64,000 nt of DNA, taken from contig PJER01000011.1 of NCBI GenBank assembly GCA_002825465.1, positions 10,469-74,468 on the forward strand, read 5' to 3'. The notes below the pieces were generated by a model that saw only the letters and a list, made by a program, of their open reading frames with translations, was not told the origin of the DNA and did not search any database. This DNA comes from Candidatus Thorarchaeota archaeon MP8T_1 (GTDB taxonomy: Archaea > Asgardarchaeota > Thorarchaeia > Thorarchaeales > Thorarchaeaceae). Below are positions 53,165-62,110 of the stretch, one piece after another; position 1 is the first letter of the stretch; each line of letters starts with the position of its first letter. Both the position numbers and the translations under genes were made by a program.

Positions 53165-55015
53165 ATGAATTGGATTGAGGTAGGAACTAGAGAAAAAGCG
53201 CTTATACTAGTTGGACTAGTTCTAGCAACTGCTGGTTTTGGTGTTCATCTTATTATTCCTGGAACTGGGCGAAGTGGGATTGTTATTGTAATTCAGCCTA
53301 TAGAGACCAAAATTGATACTATATCTCTATCTCCTGGTTCCGTAGAGCAAAGTTTCCGATTTGATTTTCTTGGTCCTGACCATCCAAATCTTACAATCTA
53401 CCTTCTTAACGAAACACAATTCGAGACCTACCAGTCTGGAACTTCTTTGAGCAATATTACGGACCAGATTCTTTTAGATGCGGATGGGCGGGGAGTATAC
53501 ACACAACTTATTGATACAGACACCAACTTCTATCTCATCTTGGTCAATACTCATTCTGAATCCCTCACCTTTTCTTATTATTACTCTCTAATGCCAACCA
53601 CTTTCTTTCCTTCTGCGATAATTGGGTTTATTGGACTAATCTTGATTGTCTTAGGATTTGCGTGGCACTATCTCGGATGGAAACGATACTTCCTGATTGG
53701 TCTTGGAATTAATCTTGCCATCTTTCTAGTTCGTATTTTCACTCTCTCTCAGTATTCTTTAGGTCTTCCTGATATTTTTCTTGATGTGATTCAGGTAGAA
53801 TTGTATAATGACTATCAGTACTTCTACCTCTCTTGGATTCCGAATCTTTGGCAAGGTGCTTGGGTCTATTCCTCAGATCTTCCTGTCTATCTGTATCCTC
53901 CTCTGTGGATATACACCGTGGGATTATTTGGTGCAACACCTCCTTGGTTACCGGGTGCAGTCCTCTTTTCGTTTAATATTGCAACTGGAATTATTGTCTA
54001 CAAGATTGCTCAACGAATCTCTGAGAATGAGAAAACTTCCATTTTGGCTATGATGATTTACCTACTGAATCCTATTACAGTATTATATGGAAGTTTCATG
54101 TGGCTGAATCCGACGCCGTTTGTATTCTTCGTTATGTTATCGTTTTATCTCGCGCTCACGAATAAGGCTGAGTACTCGATTATTTCACTGGCAATTGCAA
54201 CTCTATACAAACAGTTTGCAGTAGTCTTCTTTCCGATTCTTGCAATATTCCTAATCAAACAGATATCTAATAGGTCTACGAAAACAGTAATTTTCGAATT
54301 TCTGAAACAGACTCTGATTTACTCAGTAATTATTGGATTAGTTTCACTACCATTCTTGATAGTGAGTCCGAATGAATATTATTATCAAGTTCTTGCTCTT
54401 AGTCGGGGTAACCTTGATAGATTGACCTACTTCACTCCGCAACTATCAATTCCCGTACACTTTGGTTCATTCTTCCTCTGGATCTTCGGAACTTCTGTTT
54501 TCACAGATGTTCTTGCCTGGCTTATCTACTACTACGTGTTTCTACTTGTTTGTGGATTAGTAGTATACGGTACATTTGCATTTACTGAATCAAAGAAAGA
54601 TGATATTTCATGGACTAGTACAAAGCATCTCTTCATGAAAGCGATATTTTGGAGTCTCATTGCAGTCCTCTGTCTTCAGACCTTCTTCCCGCGCGGCGTG
54701 TATAAATTCTATCTGCTGATATTAATGCCATTTGCTGCATTGCTCTTTGATTACAAGGATTTGGAATTACAAAAGGAAATCTACACATTTGAGAAACATC
54801 ATCTCTTTGTTCCAATCACCGCAACTGTCATCTTCCTTTGCTACCGCTTCGTGTATCTATGGATCGTCATAGTTTGGGCATGGTTCTACTTGTATAGGAG
54901 TGGAGAACTCTCACGAATCAGAAATGGAATAAGTTCTTTCTTCTCAAGATTGAGAACTCCCCCCTCTTCCTCTACTGAACGAATGAAAACCCTCGACGAA
55001 ATTTACTCTGAATAA
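53165..55015 (+). CDS. GT-C type membrane glycosyltransferase-like protein
   Basis: A 616-residue membrane protein with about eleven to twelve helices. An extracellular beta-rich insert (about 42-142) follows the first helix, and the rest has the GT-C pattern: an early acidic loop (VELYNDYQYFYLSW near 215), LYPPLWIYTVGLFG, and MMIYLLNPITVLYGSFMW near 295. Related enzymes take sugars from lipid carriers and build glycans or glycolipids outside the membrane. The sugar and acceptor are unknown. It ends two bases before a convergent gene. Confidence 0.72.
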   Translation: MNWIEVGTREKALILVGLVLATAGFGVHLIIPGTGRSGIVIVIQPIETKIDTISLSPGSVEQSFRFDFLGPDHPNLTIYLLNETQFETYQSGTSLSNITDQILLDADGRGVYTQLIDTDTNFYLILVNTHSESLTFSYYYSLMPTTFFPSAIIGFIGLILIVLGFAWHYLGWKRYFLIGLGINLAIFLVRIFTLSQYSLGLPDIFLDVIQVELYNDYQYFYLSWIPNLWQGAWVYSSDLPVYLYPPLWIYTVGLFGATPPWLPGAVLFSFNIATGIIVYKIAQRISENEKTSILAMMIYLLNPITVLYGSFMWLNPTPFVFFVMLSFYLALTNKAEYSIISLAIATLYKQFAVVFFPILAIFLIKQISNRSTKTVIFEFLKQTLIYSVIIGLVSLPFLIVSPNEYYYQVLALSRGNLDRLTYFTPQLSIPVHFGSFFLWIFGTSVFTDVLAWLIYYYVFLLVCGLVVYGTFAFTESKKDDISWTSTKHLFMKAIFWSLIAVLCLQTFFPRGVYKFYLLILMPFAALLFDYKDLELQKEIYTFEKHHLFVPITATVIFLCYRFVYLWIVIVWAWFYLYRSGELSRIRNGISSFFSRLRTPPSSSTERMKTLDEIYSE

Positions 55016-55017
55016 AC

Positions 55018-56007
55018 CTACTTGCGCTTTAGTATGACCACTGCAATGAGTATGATGACTATGCTAATTCCTCCACCCACTAGAAGCAATTCGAGAGGTA
55101 ACTGATACGGAGTCCCTGCATCAGTATATGGCCATGTTGAGATATTGGCTACTGTGGGTGATGTATCCACTAACCATCTGGCTATTGTCATAATCATTGG
55201 CCATTCAGAATCAGGATCATCATATTCATCCATGTAATCTGTTCCATCACGGTCTCCATTTTCTTCATATTCAAAATGAGGACTTGAAGCAAAGTAGTTA
55301 CCTAGACCAAATGTTCCTGCAATCATTGCTGGTTGATTGATGTGGGTGTAGTTACCAATGTAGATCACATTCTGACCTGGATCCGGTACAAAATATCGAC
55401 CTGTTTCAAACAGCATAGACATATTCACTGGCAAGTCCGAGAGATCTGGACCCGTACTCTCTTGGTTTATCGATATGTTTGTCATCTGTGTATCTTCAAG
55501 ACCTTCAACCTCATATGAGGTTCCATTGACAAGAGCCAATTCAAACTCAGTTGTGACTCCCTCGAAGTAAGATCCATTCATTACCATTGCAGCACTACCC
55601 CGTACACCGACATACGAGCCGCCAAGACTGATCCAGTCACGAATTATCTGTATCCCCTCATCTGTCAATCTATTTTCAGTAATTGGGCCAAGTCCTTCGG
55701 GAATAGCTAGCAATTCACAAGCCCATAGGCATCCGTTCAACAAATCCGTTGTATTGAAAATGAAGACACTTGCGTTCATCCATGTGAACATGTTACACAA
55801 TGCCTGACGGCTCTCGTTCACACGTGGATCTATGCTATTGAAGTATCCTTCATAGATACCCACTGTAATGTCACTCAAATCCAAATGAGTTTCATCATCT
55901 GTTGCTTCTGCACTTACCAGATTCAGTCCATGTCCTGCAAATGTGCCAATCCCTGAGATTATGAGTAATGAAAGAAAAATAATTGATAAAATTCTTCTAG
56001 TTGCCAT
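55018..56007 (-). CDS. Surface protein with glutamine-amidotransferase-like (BPL_N-type) domain
   Basis: A 329-residue protein with a signal peptide (about 8-25) and a domain like the N-terminal part of biotin protein ligase or class I amidotransferases. It has ITVGIYEGYFN, LLAIPEGLGPITENRLTDEG and GGSYVGVRGSAAMVM (nucleophile-elbow-like turn with Gly in place of Cys). A final FGLGNYFASSPHFEYEENGD and a C-terminal membrane helix with tail LKRK follow. The elbow lacks a Cys, so amidotransferase activity is unlikely. A binding role outside the cell is inferred. Confidence 0.65.
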   Translation of the reverse strand: MATRRILSIIFLSLLIISGIGTFAGHGLNLVSAEATDDETHLDLSDITVGIYEGYFNSIDPRVNESRQALCNMFTWMNASVFIFNTTDLLNGCLWACELLAIPEGLGPITENRLTDEGIQIIRDWISLGGSYVGVRGSAAMVMNGSYFEGVTTEFELALVNGTSYEVEGLEDTQMTNISINQESTGPDLSDLPVNMSMLFETGRYFVPDPGQNVIYIGNYTHINQPAMIAGTFGLGNYFASSPHFEYEENGDRDGTDYMDEYDDPDSEWPMIMTIARWLVDTSPTVANISTWPYTDAGTPYQLPLELLLVGGGISIVIILIAVVILKRK

Positions 56008-56109
56008 TGTCGATCACCTGTCTCGCAACTCACATTACGACAATGCAACATTGAATATACAATATGGTTAGTTATTGGCGCAAGTTTTTGAGCTCACACT
56101 GAAGAATAT

Positions 56110-56406
56110 CTACCTGCTACTATCCCTTATTGCTTCATGGGAACTGAGTGCCCAACCTGGTTTCCCCAGGAACTCGATTGAAGTAACTATGCCTCTCTCT
56201 TCCATGTTGCGCAAATGTTCTTTGAATTGAAGGCATGTCACAACTAGACCTTTCGTCAGCATGAGAAATTTTTGATAGAGTGTTGCTTCGAATTCATATA
56301 TTGCATTCCCAAAGGCGAGTAGGATCTTGTCCTCAACATCCGGTGGAACTGTACTCTTTACTTCTGGTTCATCGATTTCTTTGAATTCTATGAATGGCAA
56401 GTGCAT
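56110..56406 (-). CDS. Small protein, possibly winged-helix
   Basis: A 98-residue protein with a helix-rich centre (VEDKILLAFGNAIYEFEATLYQKF) given in outline as DKILLAFGNAIYEFE, then LQFKEHLRNMEERGIV and a strand turn TSIEFLGKPGWALS. This could be a winged helix whose wing is the last segment, but the fit is weak. The ATG at 56406 lies about 115 bases from a pair of AT-rich repeats that could be its operator. Function unknown. Confidence 0.5.
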   Translation of the reverse strand: MHLPFIEFKEIDEPEVKSTVPPDVEDKILLAFGNAIYEFEATLYQKFLMLTKGLVVTCLQFKEHLRNMEERGIVTSIEFLGKPGWALSSHEAIRDSSR

Positions 56407-56502
56407 TGTAAATCACAGGAATACCTTCTCAAGAGTATATATAATGACGATGAAGAACGCTAAAAAGAGTCGAGGTAATATCGATTCATATTGCTCTAAA
56501 TT

Positions 56503-56545
56503 CCTAAAATTGAGTTTTAACCATTCAAATTTGAATTTTAAGAAC
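56503..56545. promoter_or_regulatory. AT-rich palindrome and direct repeats, possible operator
   Basis: ATTCAAATTTGAAT (56523-56536) is a perfect 14-base palindrome. Next to it, TTGAGTTTTAA and TTGAATTTTAA form a near-exact direct repeat about 20 bases apart. They lie in the 209-base gap between two minus-strand genes, upstream of the small 98-residue protein gene. Confidence 0.4.
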
Positions 56546-56565
56546 TATGAAGAAAAGAAGTACAA

Positions 56566-56593
56566 GGCTAGTATGCCTGATAGCACACTAGCC
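56566..56593 (-). terminator. Hairpin terminator after the 56616-57674 gene
   Basis: GGCTAGT (56566-56572) and ACTAGCC (56587-56593) form a perfect seven-base stem with a 14-base loop, 23 bases past the stop. On the minus strand it is followed by a T-rich tract, consistent with termination. Confidence 0.55.
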
Positions 56594-56615
56594 ACTACTC
56601 GGAAGATTACCTCAT

Positions 56616-57674
56616 TTAGAGTTCTGCGTCACAGTTGTAACAGCTCAGAACGCCTTGTTCATTCTTTGCTCCACAATACGGACAGATTACAAGGACCCTG
56701 TCTCGTACAATCTCTCTCTCTTTGATTGTAGGTTGATGAGTTGGCTGTGGAGCAGTGTAGTGATCTCCAGTTGGTTGGCTTGGTGGAACATAAACTGGCT
56801 GTTTCTTCTTACTTCTAGATACACAGCAACATATAATCAGAATAAGCAGCCCAGCAACTATACCTACCAAACCTATCATTGAAGTTGCCCCACCATCAGT
56901 AATTGCACCTGAGGTATCCAGTGATATACCATAGGAGATTGTTATTGCATCAATATCATTATTTTCCCAAACAAAATGCCAAGTTCCTGATGTTGGAATA
57001 GTAAATGTATCAACGAATGCTTGATGCATGTCATATTCTTGATCATACAAAGTCGCAGAAAATCCACTTTCCCAATCATCGAAGTTGGAATCATCACAAA
57101 TGAAGAAGTCTATTCCGTCAGTTGGGAAGAATGTTGCAAAATGACCATCGACAACAGTTCCTTCATACAGATAGACTGAGAATTCATGATACTCGCCTAC
57201 CTCTAAAAGATCACCATATCCTGTATAGTCGTATTCACTTGCAGAGTAGAACGGAGTATTGTCACCATTAATATCAACTCCAATATCCACATACACATTT
57301 GTTGTATATGCATTACTCAATACAATATGCCAACCACCACTAGAAGGCGCAGTGAATTCCCAACCTAGAGTATGCATATTTGTATTCACTTCATAGCCGC
57401 TTGCAGAACCCCCGACTAACCAGATTGCGAGGTTTGCATCATTGCAGATGAAGAAATCAAGTCCCATTGTAGTTTCATCTGTTTCCATATATCCAGATAG
57501 AACATCATCGATAGCTAGTGTAAAATTGTACACTTTGTAGCTACCTGCAACAATGTACTGATCAGTGAAACTAGGATAATCATAAGGTAAGGCTTCCACT
57601 GGTTGTGTATGATATGACATCGCTGCAAAGATAAACAGGCAGAAGAGGAGTGTGAATTGCTTTTTTGTTATCAT
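56616..57674 (-). CDS. Secreted two-repeat beta-sandwich protein with membrane helix and cytosolic zinc ribbon
   Basis: A 352-residue protein with a signal sequence (about 7-28). Two related beta-sandwich domains follow (about 38-150 and 155-265), each with phrases like YKVYNFTLAIDDVLSGYME / YHEFSVYLYEGTVVDGHF and ending SGGWHIVLSN / SGTWHFVWEN. These resemble pre-peptidase or GOLD-type domains. A membrane helix (about 273-295) leads to a Pro/Gln-rich linker and a C-terminal zinc ribbon CPYC...CYNC. The topology would put sandwiches outside and the ribbon inside. It may sense or sort extracellular ligands; that is inference. Confidence 0.7.
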   Translation of the reverse strand: MITKKQFTLLFCLFIFAAMSYHTQPVEALPYDYPSFTDQYIVAGSYKVYNFTLAIDDVLSGYMETDETTMGLDFFICNDANLAIWLVGGSASGYEVNTNMHTLGWEFTAPSSGGWHIVLSNAYTTNVYVDIGVDINGDNTPFYSASEYDYTGYGDLLEVGEYHEFSVYLYEGTVVDGHFATFFPTDGIDFFICDDSNFDDWESGFSATLYDQEYDMHQAFVDTFTIPTSGTWHFVWENNDIDAITISYGISLDTSGAITDGGATSMIGLVGIVAGLLILIICCCVSRSKKKQPVYVPPSQPTGDHYTAPQPTHQPTIKEREIVRDRVLVICPYCGAKNEQGVLSCYNCDAEL

Positions 57675-57802
57675 TGAAGGGTTTACCTCCGAGTGTAATC
57701 AGACACACTCTTCTTTGCCACATATAACTTTCTCGTGTCCATTATCTCGAAGCAGAATTCTTACTACGATATTCCAATCCCTCTTCGAGGTTCATATTTT
57801 AC

Positions 57803-58660
57803 TTAGTAATCCCCAAATGATGGCTTATCCTCTACAAATTCAGACGGAATACCTAATCCTTCGATGAACTTCCGAACTGCAATGCATGCTAGTTTCTCAG
57901 TGGAATAGTGTGTTGCTGCGATTACATTGATCTTGTTGTCTTTACATATTTCATGAAAAATTAAAGAAGGTTCATAGCTCGGAACTTTCATTGTGACTCC
58001 AGTAATATATGTTCGAACACCCAATTCTCCCAGTTCTTTCGCAATTTGTGGATAGTTACCTCCTCCACCGACCGTTGCTACTTTTTGGTCAGGTATCTGG
58101 CTATTTCCATAATTCCACAGCTTTACATCATGACCAACCGCATCTTTGACTTTTGCTACTAACTCATGAACAGTATCACACTCAGTTGTCCCGATTATGC
58201 CAACCATTATGTTATTGAATTCTGCAAACTCATCAACGGGATGAATTCCAAAAGATCTAGCCATCGACATGCCTGTGCTATATGGACCAACTCTGTCGAG
58301 AGGAAGATGAATTGCATAATATGAAATTCTTCTCTCTTTCATCTCCTCTACATAATTGATGGGAATATTCCTGAATGGAAATCCTTCAACAGGTGTTTCC
58401 CAGATCATTGGATGGTGTGTGAAGAGTAAGGCATCTGTCACATTAGTCTTGAAAATCTGGTCCAAAACTCGCTCGCTTGGAAAGACTGCTGTGTATACTC
58501 TCTCAACTTCTGATGCAAAGTCTAAAACAAGTCCTTTCCGATTCAATTTGAAACTCTCAGTGACGAAATCTCCAAGATTGAAAAGCCCCCACTCTTCTTC
58601 CTCAATCTTGTCAATCTCAAACTCCAAATCCAATCTTCTACATATTTCTTCAGCCTTCAT
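57803..58660 (-). CDS. Nif3-like dinuclear metal centre protein
   Basis: A 285-residue member of the Nif3/YbgI family, which builds a ring with a two-metal site. The metal-binding LFTHHPMIW lies near 100 and the second ligand set HYSTE near 258. Between them is the insertion typical of the family. YAIHLPLDRVGPYSTGMSMA near 130 matches the conserved HtnlD-like region. Biochemical role is not firmly known for the family (GTP cyclohydrolase-like or hydrolase activities have been proposed). Start ATG 58660 gives normal length. Confidence 0.85.
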   Translation of the reverse strand: MKAEEICRRLDLEFEIDKIEEEEWGLFNLGDFVTESFKLNRKGLVLDFASEVERVYTAVFPSERVLDQIFKTNVTDALLFTHHPMIWETPVEGFPFRNIPINYVEEMKERRISYYAIHLPLDRVGPYSTGMSMARSFGIHPVDEFAEFNNIMVGIIGTTECDTVHELVAKVKDAVGHDVKLWNYGNSQIPDQKVATVGGGGNYPQIAKELGELGVRTYITGVTMKVPSYEPSLIFHEICKDNKINVIAATHYSTEKLACIAVRKFIEGLGIPSEFVEDKPSFGDY

Positions 58661-58742
58661 ATGCTAGACCCATATAGAACATCTTCACTTCTTTCTATTC
58701 TATCTTGTCTTTCCTTCTGATTTCATCTACTATTGATGTACT

Positions 58743-58880
58743 TCACGGTCTTTTCTTCATTCCAATAACGAATACGATAACCACTATGACAAATGTTGCT
58801 CCTGAAATCAGAATGAGTTGGTCAAATGGTATCCAATCTCCAATAGTAGTAGTCGCTGTTGTTGTCGAATTTGAGAGCAT
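58743..58880 (-). CDS. 45-residue orphan membrane-anchor peptide or gene remnant
   Basis: The minus strand encodes 45 residues: a Thr-rich stretch (NSTTTATTTIGDW), one membrane helix (about 21-40) and the tail MKKRP. This equals the stalk-helix-basic-tail C terminus of the surface proteins in this window (compare the end of the 454-residue protein at 3204-4568). No signal peptide or ectodomain precedes it; the frame closes upstream inside the oxidoreductase gene. It could be a relic of a lost surface-protein gene or a true microprotein. Confidence 0.4.
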   Translation of the reverse strand: MLSNSTTTATTTIGDWIPFDQLILISGATFVIVVIVFVIGMKKRP

Positions 58881-58896
58881 AATATTTGTAGATAAC

Positions 58897-59883
58897 TTAG
58901 AGTCTAGAAACAATCTTCTCTTTCAGTATCTTGATAGTATCCAATCCGTTTTTGAGAAGGTCCCCCATCATAGGAAGTCCAAGGACCAAGAGGTCTACAT
59001 CGTTTTTATACTTGGCAATTCTCTCTACTACCTCATCCACAGTTCCCGAAATATATTTTGACAACATGACGTCTAGAACTTTTGGTTTTACCTCATCGGT
59101 GATCTCTTCGAACAACCAGTGTTGATTCAACAGCAAGTCGATCTTCTTTTCCTCAAAGTCGTCAGCATCTTCACCAATTACAGAAGTGCAAAGATATATT
59201 GACCACTGTAATTCATTAAAATCACGACCTACTTTCTTACAGGCCTCTCTCATTCGTTTTTTCTTCTCTACGAACCCTTCTGGAGTTTCTGAATCGTAAT
59301 TCAAACCATCACCATAACATGCTATGGTCTCCTCCATCATTGGAGCTTTCAATTTCTGAGTGCCAACCCAGATAGGGATTCGAGGTCTCTGTATTGGTTT
59401 TGGTGTGAACATGGTTTCCTTGATACGATAATACTCTCCCTCAAAGCTCGGTTGTTCCTCAGTCCAGAGGAGATTGATAATCTGAAGTGCCTCTCTTAAC
59501 TGGAGAACTCTTGTCTTACTGGATGGCATCGGATATCCATAGGCTTCGTATTCGCTTTGCTTCCACCCTGCTCCTATTCCGAACTCTATCCTCCCATTTG
59601 AGGCATTATCCAAGGTTGCTACAATCCTGGCCAATTGTGCTGGATTCCTGTAGGATTGACATGTAACAAATGTTCCTAAACGAATCAGTTTTGTCTGCGG
59701 GACCAATAAAGCAAGAAGTGTCCATGCATCATAGGCATCTTTCTCCACACTCTGGGGATTCCCAAAGAAGTGATCTGAGACCGTGAAGCTGTAAAACCCG
59801 GCCTTCTCTGCAGCCTGTGCAAGAGTCACAATCTCATCGTATTTGTATCCCATCTGCGGTTCGATTTGGATTCCAATCTTCAC
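58897..59883 (-). CDS. Luciferase-like, probably F420-dependent oxidoreductase
   Basis: A 328-residue TIM-barrel flavin/F420 oxidoreductase. The N terminus KIGIQIEPQMGYKYDEIV, FYSFTVSDHFFG (near 33), GTFVTCQSYRNPAQLARIVATLDNAS given here in outline as CQSYRNPAQLARI then LDNASNGRIEFGIGAGW (near 90), and IPIWVGTQKLKAPMMEE are typical of the LLM class. In archaea these usually use F420. Substrate unknown. It precedes the 45-residue orphan peptide. Confidence 0.85.
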   Translation of the reverse strand: MKIGIQIEPQMGYKYDEIVTLAQAAEKAGFYSFTVSDHFFGNPQSVEKDAYDAWTLLALLVPQTKLIRLGTFVTCQSYRNPAQLARIVATLDNASNGRIEFGIGAGWKQSEYEAYGYPMPSSKTRVLQLREALQIINLLWTEEQPSFEGEYYRIKETMFTPKPIQRPRIPIWVGTQKLKAPMMEETIACYGDGLNYDSETPEGFVEKKKRMREACKKVGRDFNELQWSIYLCTSVIGEDADDFEEKKIDLLLNQHWLFEEITDEVKPKVLDVMLSKYISGTVDEVVERIAKYKNDVDLLVLGLPMMGDLLKNGLDTIKILKEKIVSRL

Positions 59884-59997
59884 GAGTATAACCCCTCAGA
59901 TGAATGACAATCAATCTACACTAATAAAATTGTGATTTCTACGCAACATTTGTTAGCCCAATCCTAATTAGCGTATTTTCATATATCTGAAGAGACG

Positions 59998-60462
59998 ATG
60001 ACACGATTTTATAGAATTGAGGGAAATCCTTTCACATTTGCGTGTTTCTTTACTATTCTAGTTAGTGCACTATCATTTGTCATGGTCAATGATCTTTACA
60101 TAATTTCAATAATTGGTGGCTTAGGGTACATACTGTTATTCATGGCTATAATATCAATTGCTGTGCTCATCATGTTTTTCTTCAGTCCTATATACATGTC
60201 AAAAAGGTGGTATCTAGGCATCACTAAAGATGGAATCTTAGATCGAGCGTTTTGGCACAAGAAGTTCTATCCTTGGGGGTCAATACGTAGTCATGAACTC
60301 AAGAGGGTTCAACATCATATTCCCAAAAGATACTTTCATACGCTCATTCTTAGGCTTGATTCAAAGACAATTTCAATTCCTCTTCACAAATATGGTATTG
60401 ATACTGAGAGTGAAGCATCAAATTTTCTATCCGCGCTTGAGACCTACTTTCATTCTCCCTAG
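59998..60462 (+). CDS. Small two-helix membrane protein
   Basis: A 154-residue protein with two close membrane segments (about 13-35 and 38-65) and a soluble C-terminal domain of roughly 85 residues. Its strands (KRWYLGITKDGILDRA, YFHTLILRLDSKTISIPL) look like a small PH-like or YcxB-type module. It is a single gene with ATG 59998 and no identified family. Confidence 0.58.
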   Translation: MTRFYRIEGNPFTFACFFTILVSALSFVMVNDLYIISIIGGLGYILLFMAIISIAVLIMFFFSPIYMSKRWYLGITKDGILDRAFWHKKFYPWGSIRSHELKRVQHHIPKRYFHTLILRLDSKTISIPLHKYGIDTESEASNFLSALETYFHSP

Positions 60463-60586
60463 CATCTTCTCTCAGTTTCTGGTTTTCTATTGTTAGCCGA
60501 ATCCTATTTATGAGGGAAATATCTGCGAAAGCCCACGTTCGACAATTACCGATTCAGCTCTCGAGCTGACTTTGGAGGATTAGTCA

Positions 60587-62104
60587 TTGGTAGAGTATAA
60601 CAAAGTCAATGATGAAGTGGTCAAGAAACTGGTCGCAATATGTGGCGAGAAATTCGTCACGACCAATGAACCTCTTCGTCATAGTTACATGGCACGCGGC
60701 ATCATGGGTATGGAAGCCGAAGTACCTGAGGTCATTGTGAGACCAGAGAACGCAGAACAGGTCTCCAAGATTCTCGTGGTGGCTAATGAAAACCTTAGTC
60801 CAGTCACACCCGCTGCTGGTGGTCTTAGCGGAGGATTTGCGCTACCTGCCATTCAGCCTGGCGGAATTTACATGGACATGACCCGGATGAACAAGTTAAC
60901 AGTTGATACTGAGAACCGAGTCATGGTGGTAGAGCCTGGTGTGAAATCTGGAGATGCATGGCGAATTTTCAAAACAAAATATCCTGATTGGGCCCCACCA
61001 ATTCCTGACGGTGCACCACCTGCGGCAACAGTCCTGGGTGATGCTATCGAACGAGGTTTTAGTCTGGTGACCGGTGTATATGGTCCTCAAGCAGATATGA
61101 TAATGGGTTTGGAAGTAGTCCTACCAACTGGTGATATATTCCATACTGGTTCATGGGCACTACCTGGTGCAAAGCCATTCTATCGCTGGGGTGTTGGTCC
61201 AAATCCTGACGGTCTCTTCCTCGGCTCTCAGGGCTCAATGGGTATCATCACTAAGTGTGCGATTAAGATGATTCCTCATCCGCACTATAAGACAGTAGTT
61301 GCTTATGGTGGAGAAAGCTGGGATGATATTGTAAAGCCTGCTTGGGAGATCTCAAAACACGAGATGGGAATTGCTGAGCGCACAGTGATGGTGCAAGGTG
61401 GTAACTATGAGCTCGTTATGACTCGATGGCCAGAGAAGCAAGTACCCACCGATTATGAATTCTACAAGAAAATCGGCGTTGACAAGAAATGGATGAACTA
61501 TGAGTGCTGGGCCTGGTCCAAGGAAGAACTTGACGAGACCCTCAAGGGTATTGATAAGATCTACAAGGATTATGAGGTGCGAGAGAAACGCACACTACCT
61601 CAGCAGGAACTTCATCCTAAACAAGTTGCCTCACGACTCAAGAAGCCAAACAAGATTGCAGTTCCCTACTCCCTCTGGCAGGCTGGCTTCTTATTCATCA
61701 CATGGTACTGTCCATGGCTTGAGTCTGCTGCAATGATGGAAGAGTATTGCGCAGCAATGGCTGATTATGGCTTCCCTGAGACCATGTGGGTTGCTTCTAT
61801 CGACCATGCACGCCAGGCGATTGTCATGCCCATCCTATGTTTCGACAGTACCGAACCTGGCATCATGGACAAGATAAGGGAGTTCAACCTTGAGACAACA
61901 AGGAGCTTCCTCAAGAAAGGTTGGATCAATTATCGACCCGACCCATTTGTGCATGCTCCTGAGACCTTCAAGGAAGCAAGAGAATACTACAAGATGTTGG
62001 TCAAGTTCAGAAAAGTCCTCGACCCCAATCTTATTTTGCATCCAGGACGACTCGCTATCCCCTGGGACCGCGTTTCCGACCTTCCTGATCCTAGCAAGGA
62101 GTGA
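60587..62104 (+). CDS. FAD-linked oxidase subunit (GlcD-like)
   Basis: A 505-residue FAD-binding subunit of the vanillyl-alcohol oxidase/glycolate oxidase family. PEVIVRPENAEQVSKILVVA and VTPAAGGLSGGFALP are the FAD-domain start, VEPGVKSGDAWRIF follows, and VTGVYGPQADMIMGLEVVLP lies near 162. The C-terminal FAD-oxidase region ends with LDPNLILHPGRL. It probably oxidises a 2-hydroxyacid such as lactate or glycolate. TTG 60587 is the start, with GGAGG eight bases before. It is coupled to the Fe-S gene six bases downstream. Confidence 0.85.
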   Translation: MVEYNKVNDEVVKKLVAICGEKFVTTNEPLRHSYMARGIMGMEAEVPEVIVRPENAEQVSKILVVANENLSPVTPAAGGLSGGFALPAIQPGGIYMDMTRMNKLTVDTENRVMVVEPGVKSGDAWRIFKTKYPDWAPPIPDGAPPAATVLGDAIERGFSLVTGVYGPQADMIMGLEVVLPTGDIFHTGSWALPGAKPFYRWGVGPNPDGLFLGSQGSMGIITKCAIKMIPHPHYKTVVAYGGESWDDIVKPAWEISKHEMGIAERTVMVQGGNYELVMTRWPEKQVPTDYEFYKKIGVDKKWMNYECWAWSKEELDETLKGIDKIYKDYEVREKRTLPQQELHPKQVASRLKKPNKIAVPYSLWQAGFLFITWYCPWLESAAMMEEYCAAMADYGFPETMWVASIDHARQAIVMPILCFDSTEPGIMDKIREFNLETTRSFLKKGWINYRPDPFVHAPETFKEAREYYKMLVKFRKVLDPNLILHPGRLAIPWDRVSDLPDPSKE

Positions 62105-62110
62105 TAAACA

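Noticed and set aside
58705..59061. Plus-strand 118-codon frame
   Set aside because: It is antisense to the oxidoreductase end and the orphan peptide, with no protein family features.
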